Of a stretch of DNA of 64,000 nucleotides, positions 51,505 to 60,079 are shown piece by piece; the stretch's first letter is position 1, and every line of letters starts with the position of its first letter. The notes under the pieces were generated by a model, which saw nothing but the letters and a program-made list of their open reading frames with translations, ran no database searches and had not been told where the DNA came from. Location: NCBI RefSeq assembly GCF_037327425.1, contig NZ_CP147846.1, forward strand, positions 5,270,001-5,334,000. The letters run 5' to 3'. Position numbers and translations under genes: made by a program. This stretch comes from Rhodococcus sovatensis. Its GTDB lineage: Bacteria > Actinomycetota > Actinomycetes > Mycobacteriales > Mycobacteriaceae.

Positions 51505-53670
51505 CTACCTTCGGGCCCGCTTCGCCCTGACCGCCGGCTTAGCCTTGACCGCCGGCTTGGCCTTGACAGCCCCGGCCTCCGGCTTCGCAGGCGCGACCTC
51601 CGACGCCATCACGGCCGCGGCGCGATCCCACGCCCGGTGCAGCCCGACTGCGGAGAGCACCGCGTCGTTGAACGCCTTCACTGCAGTGTCGCCGACTATC
51701 ACACCGGGTTCTGTCGTCCCGATACCCGCTCGTTCGAGGATCGCCGTACCGTCACCCCATGCTGCGATCGCTTTGCAGTGACGAAATGCCTCCTGCAGCA
51801 ACACGATCAACTTGATATCGGTCGATGGTGTCGTTCCGCCTGCGACGACGAATGCGTCGAATTCGATCGAGCGGACCGTCAAGAACGTGCGCTCGACGAC
51901 CTGCGTCCTGACGCCTTTGCCGAGCACGCCACCGGCGGCGGCGATGACGTGCACCGTCGCCCCCCGCCTCGCAGCGGCTGTGCGGAGCTTGCCGATGCCC
52001 GAGAGGTCGGATCCCGAATCGGCGATGACGCCGATCTTTCGTCCCGCGATAGGTCCCGGGGTGTCGATGATCTGGGACAGCGCGGGTGAGACGAACACGT
52101 CTTCCATAGGCGTACCGGCGGGCGCAGGAAGCCCGAGTCCTGCGGCGACGCGCTCGCACAGATCGGTGTCGACGTTGGCGAGGACGGCGAGTTCGCGTTC
52201 CTTGATCGACTGCTCGAATACCTTGCCCAGTTCGAATGTGAAGGCTTCGACCACATGGTCCTGCTCGATCGCAGTGAGGCTGCGGTAGAACATAGTCGAC
52301 TGCGTGAAGTGGTCGTCGAAGGACGCCGGGTTCGCACGCACCGCCCGACCCTCGATGACGCGTTCGGTCTGCACGTAGCCGTGATCGTTCGCCCCTGCCA
52401 CCTCCGGTTCACCACCGTCGACGGTGTTGTTCAGGTATGGGGCAAGTCCGGTGTGCACTGCGGTTTGGTGCATACCGTCTCGCAGCATGTCGTTGACCGG
52501 TGCGTGTGGACGATTGATGGGGAGCTGTGAGAAGTTCGGTCCTCCCAAACGAGTGATCTGGGTGTCCAGGTACGAGAACAGCCTCGCCTGCATCAGCGGA
52601 TCGTTGGTGACCTCGATGCCGGGGACGAGATGCCCGGTATGGAATGCGACCTGCTCGGTTTCGGCGAAGTAGTTCGTGGGATTTCGGTCGAGGGTGAGCT
52701 TGCCGATCGGCTGCACTGGAACCAGTTCTTCCGGAACGAGTTTCGTCGGATCCAGCAGATCGATCCCCTGGAAGGTGTCGGTGCCGTCGTCGGGCATGAC
52801 CTGGATGCCGAACTCGTACTCGAGTGGGGCGCCGGCTTTGATGCCGTCGGCCATGTCGCGACGGTGGAAGTCCGGGTCGACGCCGGCCGCGATCTGGGCT
52901 TCTTCCCATACCAGCGAATGCACACCGGCGACGGGCTTCCAATGGAACTTCACGAGTGACGTCTTGCCCTCGGCGTCGACAAGACGGAAGGTGTGAACGC
53001 CGAAGCCTTCCATCGTTCGATACGACCGCGGAATCCCGCGATCGCTCATGTTCCACATGACGTGGTGGGTTGCCTCGGTGTGGAGGGAGACGAAGTCCCA
53101 GAACGAGTCGTGTGCCGATTGTGCCTGCGGAAGTTCGATGTCCGGTTGTGGCTTTCCCGCGTGTATGACGTCCGGGAACTTGATTCCGTCCTGGATGAAG
53201 AACACAGGGATGTTGTTTCCGACGAGGTCGAAAGTGCCTTCGTCGGTGTAGAACTTGACGGCGAAGCCGCGAGTGTCGCGTACTGTGTCCGCGGATCCAC
53301 GAGAACCGAGAACTGTCGAAAAGCGCACGAACACAGGTGTTGTGCGGCCGCGGTTGGCAAGGAATCCAGCCTTGGTCACCGTCTTGGCGGAGCCGTAGGA
53401 CTCGAAGGTTCCGTGGGCTGCGGCGCCGCGTGCATGTACGACCCGCTCGGGAATTCGCTCGTGATCGAAATGGGTGATTTTTTCACGAAGATGGAAGTCC
53501 TCGAGCAGTGTCGGTCCACGATCACCGGCTTTGAGTGAATGGTCGGTGTCGGGAACGCGTACACCTTGGGCCGTGGTGAGGAAGTCTCCGGACTGCGCGC
53601 GGCTGTCGTGCGACCCGGTGGGGCCGACGGGTGCGGGTGCAGATTGGTCTGGCCGAGGGAGCGGTGGCAT
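51505..53670 (-). CDS. katE: Large-subunit monofunctional catalase (HPII type)
   Basis: A 721-aa heme catalase converting hydrogen peroxide to water and oxygen. Catalytic histidine H79 in ERVVHARGAAAHG, distal Asn region DLVGNNIPVFFIQDG, proximal heme tyrosine in ARLFSYLDTQ. Residues about 560-690 form the flavodoxin/DJ-1-like C-terminal domain of clade 2 catalases. The last ~25 residues are a Lys/Ala/Pro repeat (AVKAKPAVKAKPAVRAK). ATG at 53670 starts MPPLPRPDQS; a start at 53772 would pass through the hairpin region 53724-53745. Confidence 0.93.
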   Translation of the reverse strand: MPPLPRPDQSAPAPVGPTGSHDSRAQSGDFLTTAQGVRVPDTDHSLKAGDRGPTLLEDFHLREKITHFDHERIPERVVHARGAAAHGTFESYGSAKTVTKAGFLANRGRTTPVFVRFSTVLGSRGSADTVRDTRGFAVKFYTDEGTFDLVGNNIPVFFIQDGIKFPDVIHAGKPQPDIELPQAQSAHDSFWDFVSLHTEATHHVMWNMSDRGIPRSYRTMEGFGVHTFRLVDAEGKTSLVKFHWKPVAGVHSLVWEEAQIAAGVDPDFHRRDMADGIKAGAPLEYEFGIQVMPDDGTDTFQGIDLLDPTKLVPEELVPVQPIGKLTLDRNPTNYFAETEQVAFHTGHLVPGIEVTNDPLMQARLFSYLDTQITRLGGPNFSQLPINRPHAPVNDMLRDGMHQTAVHTGLAPYLNNTVDGGEPEVAGANDHGYVQTERVIEGRAVRANPASFDDHFTQSTMFYRSLTAIEQDHVVEAFTFELGKVFEQSIKERELAVLANVDTDLCERVAAGLGLPAPAGTPMEDVFVSPALSQIIDTPGPIAGRKIGVIADSGSDLSGIGKLRTAAARRGATVHVIAAAGGVLGKGVRTQVVERTFLTVRSIEFDAFVVAGGTTPSTDIKLIVLLQEAFRHCKAIAAWGDGTAILERAGIGTTEPGVIVGDTAVKAFNDAVLSAVGLHRAWDRAAAVMASEVAPAKPEAGAVKAKPAVKAKPAVRAKRARR

Positions 53671-53723
53671 AGGACGACAACTTTCGTCTGGGATGGTTCG
53701 CGAACGCTGGGGGACGGAATCGA

Positions 53724-53745
53724 ACGACCCTCGAAGGAGGGTCGT
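53724..53745 (-). promoter_or_regulatory. Stable hairpin in the katE leader region
   Basis: Nine-bp perfect arms (53724-53732 and 53737-53745) around a GAAG loop, 54 bases upstream of the katE ATG. On the minus strand it is followed by a tRNA T-loop-like GTTCGATTCC, but no full cloverleaf forms. It could end the upstream transcript, attenuate katE, or be a decayed tRNA with a long variable arm. Confidence 0.4.
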
Positions 53746-53819
53746 GACCTTCCGCCTGCGGCTACTGCTCAACCACGCCTCGTTGTAGTACCCGATCCGA
53801 GTTGTTCCAATCGCGTCGG

Positions 53820-54260
53820 TCAGGCCGGACTGGTACTCCTTTCAGCGAGCAGCGCGAGCCGACGCAGCGCCTCGGTGTTTCTGGGATGGACGAGCACGTG
53901 CTGGACCGAGTCGGGGATCAGGTTGAACGGCGGCGTCAACGCATGCTCGATCATCTCGATACGGCATCCCGCGGCGAGCGGGGTGAGCCGCAAGGTGATG
54001 TGTGCTTTGCCGTAAGGCATTGCCCTGGCTTCCAGGTTGAGCTCGCGACCGTCGTGACCGCCCAACGACCGCGTGTGGTCGCTCAACACTGCCGGCCATA
54101 CGCCTACGGAGTGATGAATCTTGGATCCTTCCGACGGCCAGTCCGGATCGACCGCCCGGATGCGCGACGCGCCGACCACCCACGTCGCATAGTTCCAGCC
54201 GTCGGACAGCACGCTCCATACCTCGTCGCAACTTGCCGTGGTCTCGCGAACTGTGGCCAT
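53820..54260 (-). CDS. SRPBCC/polyketide-cyclase-like protein
   Basis: A 146-aa START-type helix-grip protein: opening TTASCDEVWSVLSDGWNYATWVVG, then SEGSKIHHSVGVWP and LEARAMPYGKAHITLRLTPL, the pattern of SRPBCC lipid/ligand-binding proteins. Ligand unknown. It lies 127 bases downstream of the metallophore-like operon on the same strand and is probably separate from it. Confidence 0.8.
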   Translation of the reverse strand: MATVRETTASCDEVWSVLSDGWNYATWVVGASRIRAVDPDWPSEGSKIHHSVGVWPAVLSDHTRSLGGHDGRELNLEARAMPYGKAHITLRLTPLAAGCRIEMIEHALTPPFNLIPDSVQHVLVHPRNTEALRRLALLAERSTSPA

Positions 54261-54386
54261 GTTCTCGCCCCTTCTGCCGGGATGAATGTTGTGAGGTGCG
54301 ACGGACGCAGTCGACGGGTGCCCGTCGCGAGGGAATCCAAAACTGTCCGCAACTGGGATCGGCGCGTCGGCACGTGTATCGAGCAG

Positions 54387-55850
54387 CTAGCGGGGTTTCC
54401 GCCGTTTCGACGACCGGGAGGCGTCTGCGGTCGTCGTGCAGCTGTGTAGGTCGACGACTCGGTCGGCGACCGAGTCCACCACGTCCGTGTCGTGACTGAT
54501 CACCAGTAGCGCCAGGTGTTGGCTGCGCGTGAGATCGGTCAGAACGTCGAGCACGTGCCGCTGGGAGATCGCGTCGAGGCCGGTGGTGATCTCGTCGCAG
54601 ATCAGGACCGTCGGTGTCGTTGCCAGGGCTCGGGCGAGCGCGGCGCGCTGCGCCTCGCCGCCGGAGAGGGCCCCGGGGCGCTGGTGTGCGATCTGTTCGT
54701 CAAGGCCGACTTGTTCGAGTGCGCGTCGGGCTGCCGCGACCGCCTCCCGGTCAGTGGCGCCGCGCAGGCGTGTCGGTCCACGCACGATCTGTCCCCACAC
54801 GCTGCGGTACGGGTCGAACGCGGCCTTGGCGTCCTGGAAGACGTATGCGATGTCAGCCACCTGATCGCGGGTACGCCGCTGCACCGATCCCGCGACCGGA
54901 ACCCCGTCGAGGAGCACTCGCCCGGCTGTGGGTGGATGCAGACCCGCGGCCACCCGCGCGGCGGTGGACTTGCCGCACCCCGACCGGCCGACCAAGGCCA
55001 CGCATTCCCCCGTGCCTATCGACAGCGACATGCCCTCGAGTACGGCGGTTGTGCGATACCCGGCGGTGACAGCGTTCAGCTCGAGTCGGGTGGCGGCCGG
55101 GGTTGTGTTGTTCTTCGTTGCACCCGCCCGTGGGACCGGTGACAGGGCAAGGGCAGGCAGGATCGTGGTGCCGCCGGCGTTGATCACCTGTCCCTCGGCC
55201 ATGACGATCACGTGCTCGGCGACCTCGCGAACAGCGTCCAAGTCGTGGGTGACGAGCACGATTGTGAGCCCCTGGCCACGTAGTCGCAGGATCTCGTCGA
55301 GGATGGCTGCCCGGTTGAGCGGGTCCTGTCCAGTAGTGGGCTCATCGAGGATCAGACACGTTGGGTCGGTCAACAGGGCTTGCGCGATCACGAGGCGTTG
55401 TTGCTGTCCGCCCGAGAGTTGGTGGGGGTAGCGGCGCAGCATGCCCGGATCCGACGGGAATCCGGCCCGCCCGAGGGCGTCAGGGACGCTCGCCCGGTCT
55501 CCTTGTTGCTGGGCGGCGCGGGCAATGTCGCCGAGGACGGTGCCGATTCGCAGCGCCGGGTTGAGCACCGAGGAAGGCTGTTGGGGCACGTACCCGCACC
55601 GCACCCCGTCCATGCGGACGCTGTCGGTTTTCAGCTCGACGCCGGGCCGTTGCTCACCGATCAGGGCGAGTGCGGTGGTGGTCTTTCCGCTGCCGGAGGC
55701 GCCGACGAGTGCGGTAACGAGACCTGCGGGGATGTCGAGGTCGATACCGTCGACGAGGATCCGGTCTCGGGTGCGGGCGGTGAGCCCGCGCACCTGGATC
55801 GCGGTGGCACGGGCAGGAGCCGACGCGGCCGCCGGAAGAATGTCGGTCAT
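54387..55850 (-). CDS. Double-cassette ABC transporter ATPase (DppD-DppF fused)
   Basis: A 487-aa protein with two ATPase domains. First: GASGSGKTT at 50-58, YVPQQPSSVLNPALR, signature LSGGQQQR, ILDEPTTGQD. Second: GRSGCGKST, YVFQDAKAAFDP, signature LSGGEAQR, ICDEITTGLD. The QQPSS/QDPxxxxNP-like Q-loops are those of peptide/nickel/opine importers. Last gene of the operon; its ATG overlaps the permease stop. Energises uptake with the two permeases and lipoprotein encoded upstream. Confidence 0.92.
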   Translation of the reverse strand: MTDILPAAASAPARATAIQVRGLTARTRDRILVDGIDLDIPAGLVTALVGASGSGKTTTALALIGEQRPGVELKTDSVRMDGVRCGYVPQQPSSVLNPALRIGTVLGDIARAAQQQGDRASVPDALGRAGFPSDPGMLRRYPHQLSGGQQQRLVIAQALLTDPTCLILDEPTTGQDPLNRAAILDEILRLRGQGLTIVLVTHDLDAVREVAEHVIVMAEGQVINAGGTTILPALALSPVPRAGATKNNTTPAATRLELNAVTAGYRTTAVLEGMSLSIGTGECVALVGRSGCGKSTAARVAAGLHPPTAGRVLLDGVPVAGSVQRRTRDQVADIAYVFQDAKAAFDPYRSVWGQIVRGPTRLRGATDREAVAAARRALEQVGLDEQIAHQRPGALSGGEAQRAALARALATTPTVLICDEITTGLDAISQRHVLDVLTDLTRSQHLALLVISHDTDVVDSVADRVVDLHSCTTTADASRSSKRRKPR

Positions 55851-56674
55851 CGCTGCTTCCTTGTCGGCAATTCGCGGGCGGCCGCGCGGGCCCCGGAGTC
55901 GAACAGCAGGTTCACGCCCATCGCGAGGGCAATGATCAGCACCGCAGGCACGATCACCCCCCAAGGGACGAGGGTGAGGCCGGCGCGGTTGCGGTCGATC
56001 ATCACGGCCCAGTCGGTGCCGGCGGAGTCCGCGCTCACCCCGAGGAAGCTGGCAGAGGCCACGAGATAGATTGCGCCGACGAATCGCAGGCCGGCGTCTG
56101 CGGCGAGGACCGGCAACAGTGAGCGGCCCAGGTAGCCGAGGTGGCGGCGCCACCAGGTTTCGCGTTGCAGGATCAGCGCTTCCATGGCCGGAGTGTGTGC
56201 ACCGTGCAATGCGCTGGCCCGCACCAGACGCGCGGCATCTGGAAACAGCAGAATCGCCACCACCGCAGCGAGCACAACCTGATCGGCGTCAGTGATCGCG
56301 ACGATCAGCAGTAGCAGCATCATCGACGGCAGCGACAGCAACAGGTCCAATGGCCGCATCAGCATCTCGTCGACGATCCGGCGTCGGGCGGTCGCGGCCG
56401 CAACTCCCCAGGGAACGGCGAGCAGATAAGTCAGCACTACCGCGGTCGCGGCCACCAACACCAGTGAGCGTCCGCCGAGCAGTACCTGGGTCAATACGTC
56501 GCGGCCCTCGGAATCGGTGCCGAGTAGCCACTTCTCACCTTGGGCGAACGCCGGACCCCGGCTGGTGTCGCCGGCGATCAGGGGGCCGAGCACCGCTACC
56601 GCGAGCGGGACCGCGGTCAGCCCGACGCCGACGAGCATCCGCGCCGGAATCTGCGTTCGATCGGGGGCACTCAT
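55847..56674 (-). CDS. ABC transporter permease, DppC/NikC/CntC type
   Basis: A 275-aa inner-membrane permease with about six spans. WLLGTDSEGRDVLTQVLLGGR is the standard DppC N-terminal motif and REALILQ-like EALILQRETWWRRHLGYLGRS is the ATPase-contact loop. Starts on an ATG overlapping the upstream permease stop by 4 bases (56671-56674). Confidence 0.9.
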   Translation of the reverse strand: MSAPDRTQIPARMLVGVGLTAVPLAVAVLGPLIAGDTSRGPAFAQGEKWLLGTDSEGRDVLTQVLLGGRSLVLVAATAVVLTYLLAVPWGVAAATARRRIVDEMLMRPLDLLLSLPSMMLLLLIVAITDADQVVLAAVVAILLFPDAARLVRASALHGAHTPAMEALILQRETWWRRHLGYLGRSLLPVLAADAGLRFVGAIYLVASASFLGVSADSAGTDWAVMIDRNRAGLTLVPWGVIVPAVLIIALAMGVNLLFDSGARAAARELPTRKQR

Positions 56675-57621
56675 CCGGCGACCCCTGCCACCGGATTGAG
56701 CTGGTAGGCCACAATGTCCGCGACGGTGTTCACCGTCACCGTGACCACCGCGAACAGCGCCACCAGCCCCATCAACAACGGGAGGTCGCGGCTACTGACT
56801 GCAGCGAGCAGCACCTGGCCGAGTCCGCCGAGTGCGAACACCGCTTCGACGACCACGACGCCGCCGAGTAGCCAGTCGGTGACTCTCGCGAGGTGCTGGG
56901 TGGCTGGGGTCAGAGAGCCTGGCAGGGCGTGCCGCCAGAGCACCCGGCGCATCGGTACCCCGAGCCGGAGGGTGTGCCGGATGTACTCCGATTCCAACGT
57001 CGTGATCATCGACGCGCGGACCAGTCGCGTCAGCGAGCACACCGGCCGGATCACCAACACCAGCACGGGCAGCACCCATAACTGTGGGTCCAGCAGCAGC
57101 GACCCGCCGGCGCCGACCGCGGTGGGTGCGAACCATCCCAACCAGACCGCGAACACCGCGACCAACACGATCGCCATCGCGAACTCCGGTGCCGCGTAGA
57201 GGGCTACGGCCAGGGTGGTGATGGTTCGGTCGACCGGGCGGTCGCGGCGCGCAGCGGCCACCACCCCGAGGAGAAGCGCCAGCGGCACAAGCGCCACGAA
57301 CGCGAGCGCGGCGAGCGTCAGTGTCGGCGCCAGCGCCACCCCAAGCATGTCGGCGACTGGACGCCCGGAGACCGCCGAGGTGCCCAGGTCACCGTGCAGA
57401 ATGCCGGTCAGCCAGTGCCCGAACTGCACCGGCAGCGGCCGGTCCAGGCCGAGGAGCTCGCGCAGCTGCGCGATCCGTTTCGGGTCGGCGTCGTCACCGG
57501 CAATGACTACCGCGGCATCACCCGGAAGCGCGGCGGCGATGGCGAAGACGACGACGAGTACCCCCAGGACCTGGGCAACTCCCACCGCGAGCCGGGTTCC
57601 GGCGTAGCGGGCAAGGATCAC
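56671..57621 (-). CDS. ABC transporter permease, DppB/NikB/CntB type
   Basis: A 316-aa permease with about six spans: VAQVLGVLVVVFAIAAALPGD at the N-terminus, LGLDRPLPVQFGHWLTGILHGDLG periplasmic segment, and the ATPase-contact region SEYIRHTLRLGVPMRRVLWRHALP. All are hallmarks of peptide/nickel/opine importers. GTG at 57621 shares GTGA with the binding-protein stop. Confidence 0.9.
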   Translation of the reverse strand: MILARYAGTRLAVGVAQVLGVLVVVFAIAAALPGDAAVVIAGDDADPKRIAQLRELLGLDRPLPVQFGHWLTGILHGDLGTSAVSGRPVADMLGVALAPTLTLAALAFVALVPLALLLGVVAAARRDRPVDRTITTLAVALYAAPEFAMAIVLVAVFAVWLGWFAPTAVGAGGSLLLDPQLWVLPVLVLVIRPVCSLTRLVRASMITTLESEYIRHTLRLGVPMRRVLWRHALPGSLTPATQHLARVTDWLLGGVVVVEAVFALGGLGQVLLAAVSSRDLPLLMGLVALFAVVTVTVNTVADIVAYQLNPVAGVAG

Positions 57622-59195
57622 CCCAGCCAGGCCTTGTCGAACCGGGCGTATCCGAGGGTGTTGGTGGGAGCATGAGGGGACATGCCGGCCAGATTCGGTG
57701 CCAGACCGTGGAGACCGTCGGAGAACCCCCACACCAGTAGACCCCCCTCGCTGTGTAGTTGGGACTGCATCTGCTGGTACGCGCCGACCCTGGCTTCCTC
57801 GTCGGTGGTTTCACTTGCGGTGGCGAACAACGCATCGAAGCCGGGGCGACGCCATTGGGTGTAGTTCTTCGACGACGACGTGAGCATCCGCTGTGCTAGA
57901 TGAGTTTCGATGGGCATGGCCCCGGACCGGAAACTCGACAGAACACCCTCGTCGAGGGTTCGAGTCCAATATGTCGAGCCCTCGCCGACTTTCACGTCGA
58001 TTTTCAGTCCGGCTCGTCCGGCCTGTTCGGCGAGGATATTCGCGGCCTCGACGAAACCGTTGGTGGCACCGGTGGTCTGAATTTCGATGGCGGTGTTGAG
58101 GGCGCCGGCCTTGCGGACGAGTGCCTTCGCCTCATCCAGGTCCAGCGTGCGTTGGGGCAGATCACCGGCGTAGTACTTGGCATCCTTGCCGAACAGGTCG
58201 TTGCCGACTACCCCGGTACTACCGAGCACGGTGGACACCAGCTCGTCGCGGTCGACCAGGGCGAACATCGCCCGCCGCAGATCCAGATCGTCGAAGGGCG
58301 GCCGGTCCACCTTCATCGCGAACCCGGACATCGCACTGCGCGGCGACCGCAGAATCTGCACCCGGGCATCGGAGTCGTAGGTGCGGGCCGAGGTCACCCC
58401 GAGGTCGTCGGCATACTCCACCTGTCCGCCGAGCAGGGCGTTGATACGCGCGGTCTCGTCCGGGGCGGTGAGGATCTCCAGTTCTTCCAGACGTGGGGCA
58501 CCGTCCCAGTAGTCACCGAACCGGGCAGCAACGAAGGATCTGCCCGGCTCGAACGAGACGAAGGTGAATGGCCCGGAGCCGACCGGACGGCTGAAGTCGG
58601 TGGTGCCCTCGGGAATGATGTAGGCGCCGAACGCAGCGAGCACGTTCGCCAGGTCCCCGCACGGGCGGGCGCACACGAATTCGATGGTGCGCTCGTCGAT
58701 GGCACGGGAGCGGCCGATATCGATCACTTCGAGCGACGCCCGCGGACGCAGCGCGTTCTTCGGGTCCAGGATCCGCTGGTAGGAGTAGAGCACGTCCGCG
58801 GCCCGCACCGGTCGGCCGTCGTGAAACACCGCCGGGCGCAAGTCCACGGTCCACACGGTGGCGTCGGCGTTCGCTCGCCAGGCGGTGGCCAGCCTGGGAA
58901 CTGGGCCGAGGTCGTCGCCGTATTCGACGAGTTTGTCGTAGAGCGCGTTCGAGCGGGCAACATCGGCGTACAGGTTGGTCTTGTGCGGGTCGAGCACTTC
59001 CTGCGCGCCGCCGCCTGCGAATACCGCCCGCAATCGGCCGCCGTCCCGGGGCACCTCGGTCGAGGGCGCGGTGTCACCGCCGGTACTGCAGGCGCCGAGC
59101 AGCACGGTGCCGCCGACGGCGGCGCCGAGACCGAGGAAAGAACGCCGACTCAGATGAGGCAGCGGGGGCAGTGCGGATCGGGGGATCGGATTCAT
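57618..59195 (-). CDS. Extracytoplasmic solute-binding lipoprotein (DppA/NikA/CntA type)
   Basis: A 525-aa cluster-C binding protein. Twin-arginine signal HLSRRSFLGLG (RR at 17-18) and lipobox LLGAC with C36, so it is exported folded and lipid-anchored. Body features LDPHKTNLYADVARSNALYDKLVEYG, PVGSGPFTFVSFEPG and DLRRAMFALVDRDELV are typical of the SBP_bac_5 family. Tat export would suit folding with a metal or cofactor inside. Ligand proposed here: a metal complex of the compound made by the upstream genes (inference). Confidence 0.9.
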   Translation of the reverse strand: MNPIPRSALPPLPHLSRRSFLGLGAAVGGTVLLGACSTGGDTAPSTEVPRDGGRLRAVFAGGGAQEVLDPHKTNLYADVARSNALYDKLVEYGDDLGPVPRLATAWRANADATVWTVDLRPAVFHDGRPVRAADVLYSYQRILDPKNALRPRASLEVIDIGRSRAIDERTIEFVCARPCGDLANVLAAFGAYIIPEGTTDFSRPVGSGPFTFVSFEPGRSFVAARFGDYWDGAPRLEELEILTAPDETARINALLGGQVEYADDLGVTSARTYDSDARVQILRSPRSAMSGFAMKVDRPPFDDLDLRRAMFALVDRDELVSTVLGSTGVVGNDLFGKDAKYYAGDLPQRTLDLDEAKALVRKAGALNTAIEIQTTGATNGFVEAANILAEQAGRAGLKIDVKVGEGSTYWTRTLDEGVLSSFRSGAMPIETHLAQRMLTSSSKNYTQWRRPGFDALFATASETTDEEARVGAYQQMQSQLHSEGGLLVWGFSDGLHGLAPNLAGMSPHAPTNTLGYARFDKAWLG

Positions 59196-59245
59196 CGGGG
59201 GTTTCTCCTTGAGCAGTGAATTCGAAAGCGGGGTAGGCGGAATGA

Positions 59246-60079
59246 TCAGATGGCCTCGGCGATCACATGCATCCGGTCGCCGGACAACGTGCTAGCACCG
59301 GCACTGAGATCCGCGAGTGCGGTTGGGCCTGGCCAGCCTGTCTCGGTGCGGGGACCGTGGGTGTCGAACATGGCGCGCACCGCGAATCCGGCGCGGCGCA
59401 GATGACCTGTCAGCTCGACGGGGAACAGCAACCGCCAGGCCGAGGTCTGGACGAGCGGTTCGACGGAATCGGGGATCTGCCACTGCCTGCGGCGGCGCAG
59501 TAGCTGGGCGGCGTGATCGATCCACAGGGTGGTCTCCGCCCGCCAGCTGTGCCCTTGCCAGGTGAAGGAAGAGTGGGTGGGGGCGCCGAGAAGTTCGGTG
59601 CTGCCGAGGAAGAAGGCGCCGTTGCGCATCTCCGCGATCAGGAACCCACCGGCGCGTAGGTGAGACCGAGCGCAGCGCAGGCACGATTCCAGTTCGTTGT
59701 CGGTGTGGCAGTACAGCAGGGCACTGTCGAGGCAGGTGATGGCGTCGAAGTTTGCACCGACTTCGAAGTCCCGCAGATCACCGACTGCGGCGGTGACGCC
59801 TTCGTACTTCTGCTGCGCGTAGCGCACCATCGCCGAGGACTGGTCGATGCCGTGGCAGCGATACCCCTTTCGGGCTAGGTATCCCAGGTCGCGGCCGGTG
59901 CCGCAGCCCAGGTCCAGCACCGACGTCGGGCGGGTCACCTTGTCGAGCACCCCGGAGCGTGAATATGCCCGCAGGATGTCGTCGACGAACCTTGCAGCGG
60001 TGTGGTCGGGGTCGGGAAAGCGGGCCTCGTACAGTGCCGGGTTGTCGGTCAGCAGGTTCCGCGCCTCGGCTGCTGTCAT
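59246..60079 (-). CDS. Class I SAM-dependent methyltransferase
   Basis: A 277-aa methyltransferase. Motif I SVLDLGCGTGRDLGYLA (about 53-69), then CHGIDQSSAMVRYA, and AVGDLRDFEVGANFDAITCLDSALLY. The C-terminal half (about 150-277) carries a beta-rich insertion with W residues (FTWQGHSWRAETTLW) as in small-molecule N- or O-methyltransferases. ATG overlaps the MFS stop by 4 bases. Probably tailors the product of the PLP enzyme/epimerase pair. Confidence 0.82.
   Translation of the reverse strand: MTAAEARNLLTDNPALYEARFPDPDHTAARFVDDILRAYSRSGVLDKVTRPTSVLDLGCGTGRDLGYLARKGYRCHGIDQSSAMVRYAQQKYEGVTAAVGDLRDFEVGANFDAITCLDSALLYCHTDNELESCLRCARSHLRAGGFLIAEMRNGAFFLGSTELLGAPTHSSFTWQGHSWRAETTLWIDHAAQLLRRRRQWQIPDSVEPLVQTSAWRLLFPVELTGHLRRAGFAVRAMFDTHGPRTETGWPGPTALADLSAGASTLSGDRMHVIAEAI

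Noticed and set aside
53705..53790. Functional tRNA in the katE leader
   Set aside because: Only T-loop-like and D-arm-like pieces exist; the T-stem has a mismatch and no acceptor stem or clear anticodon loop can be formed.
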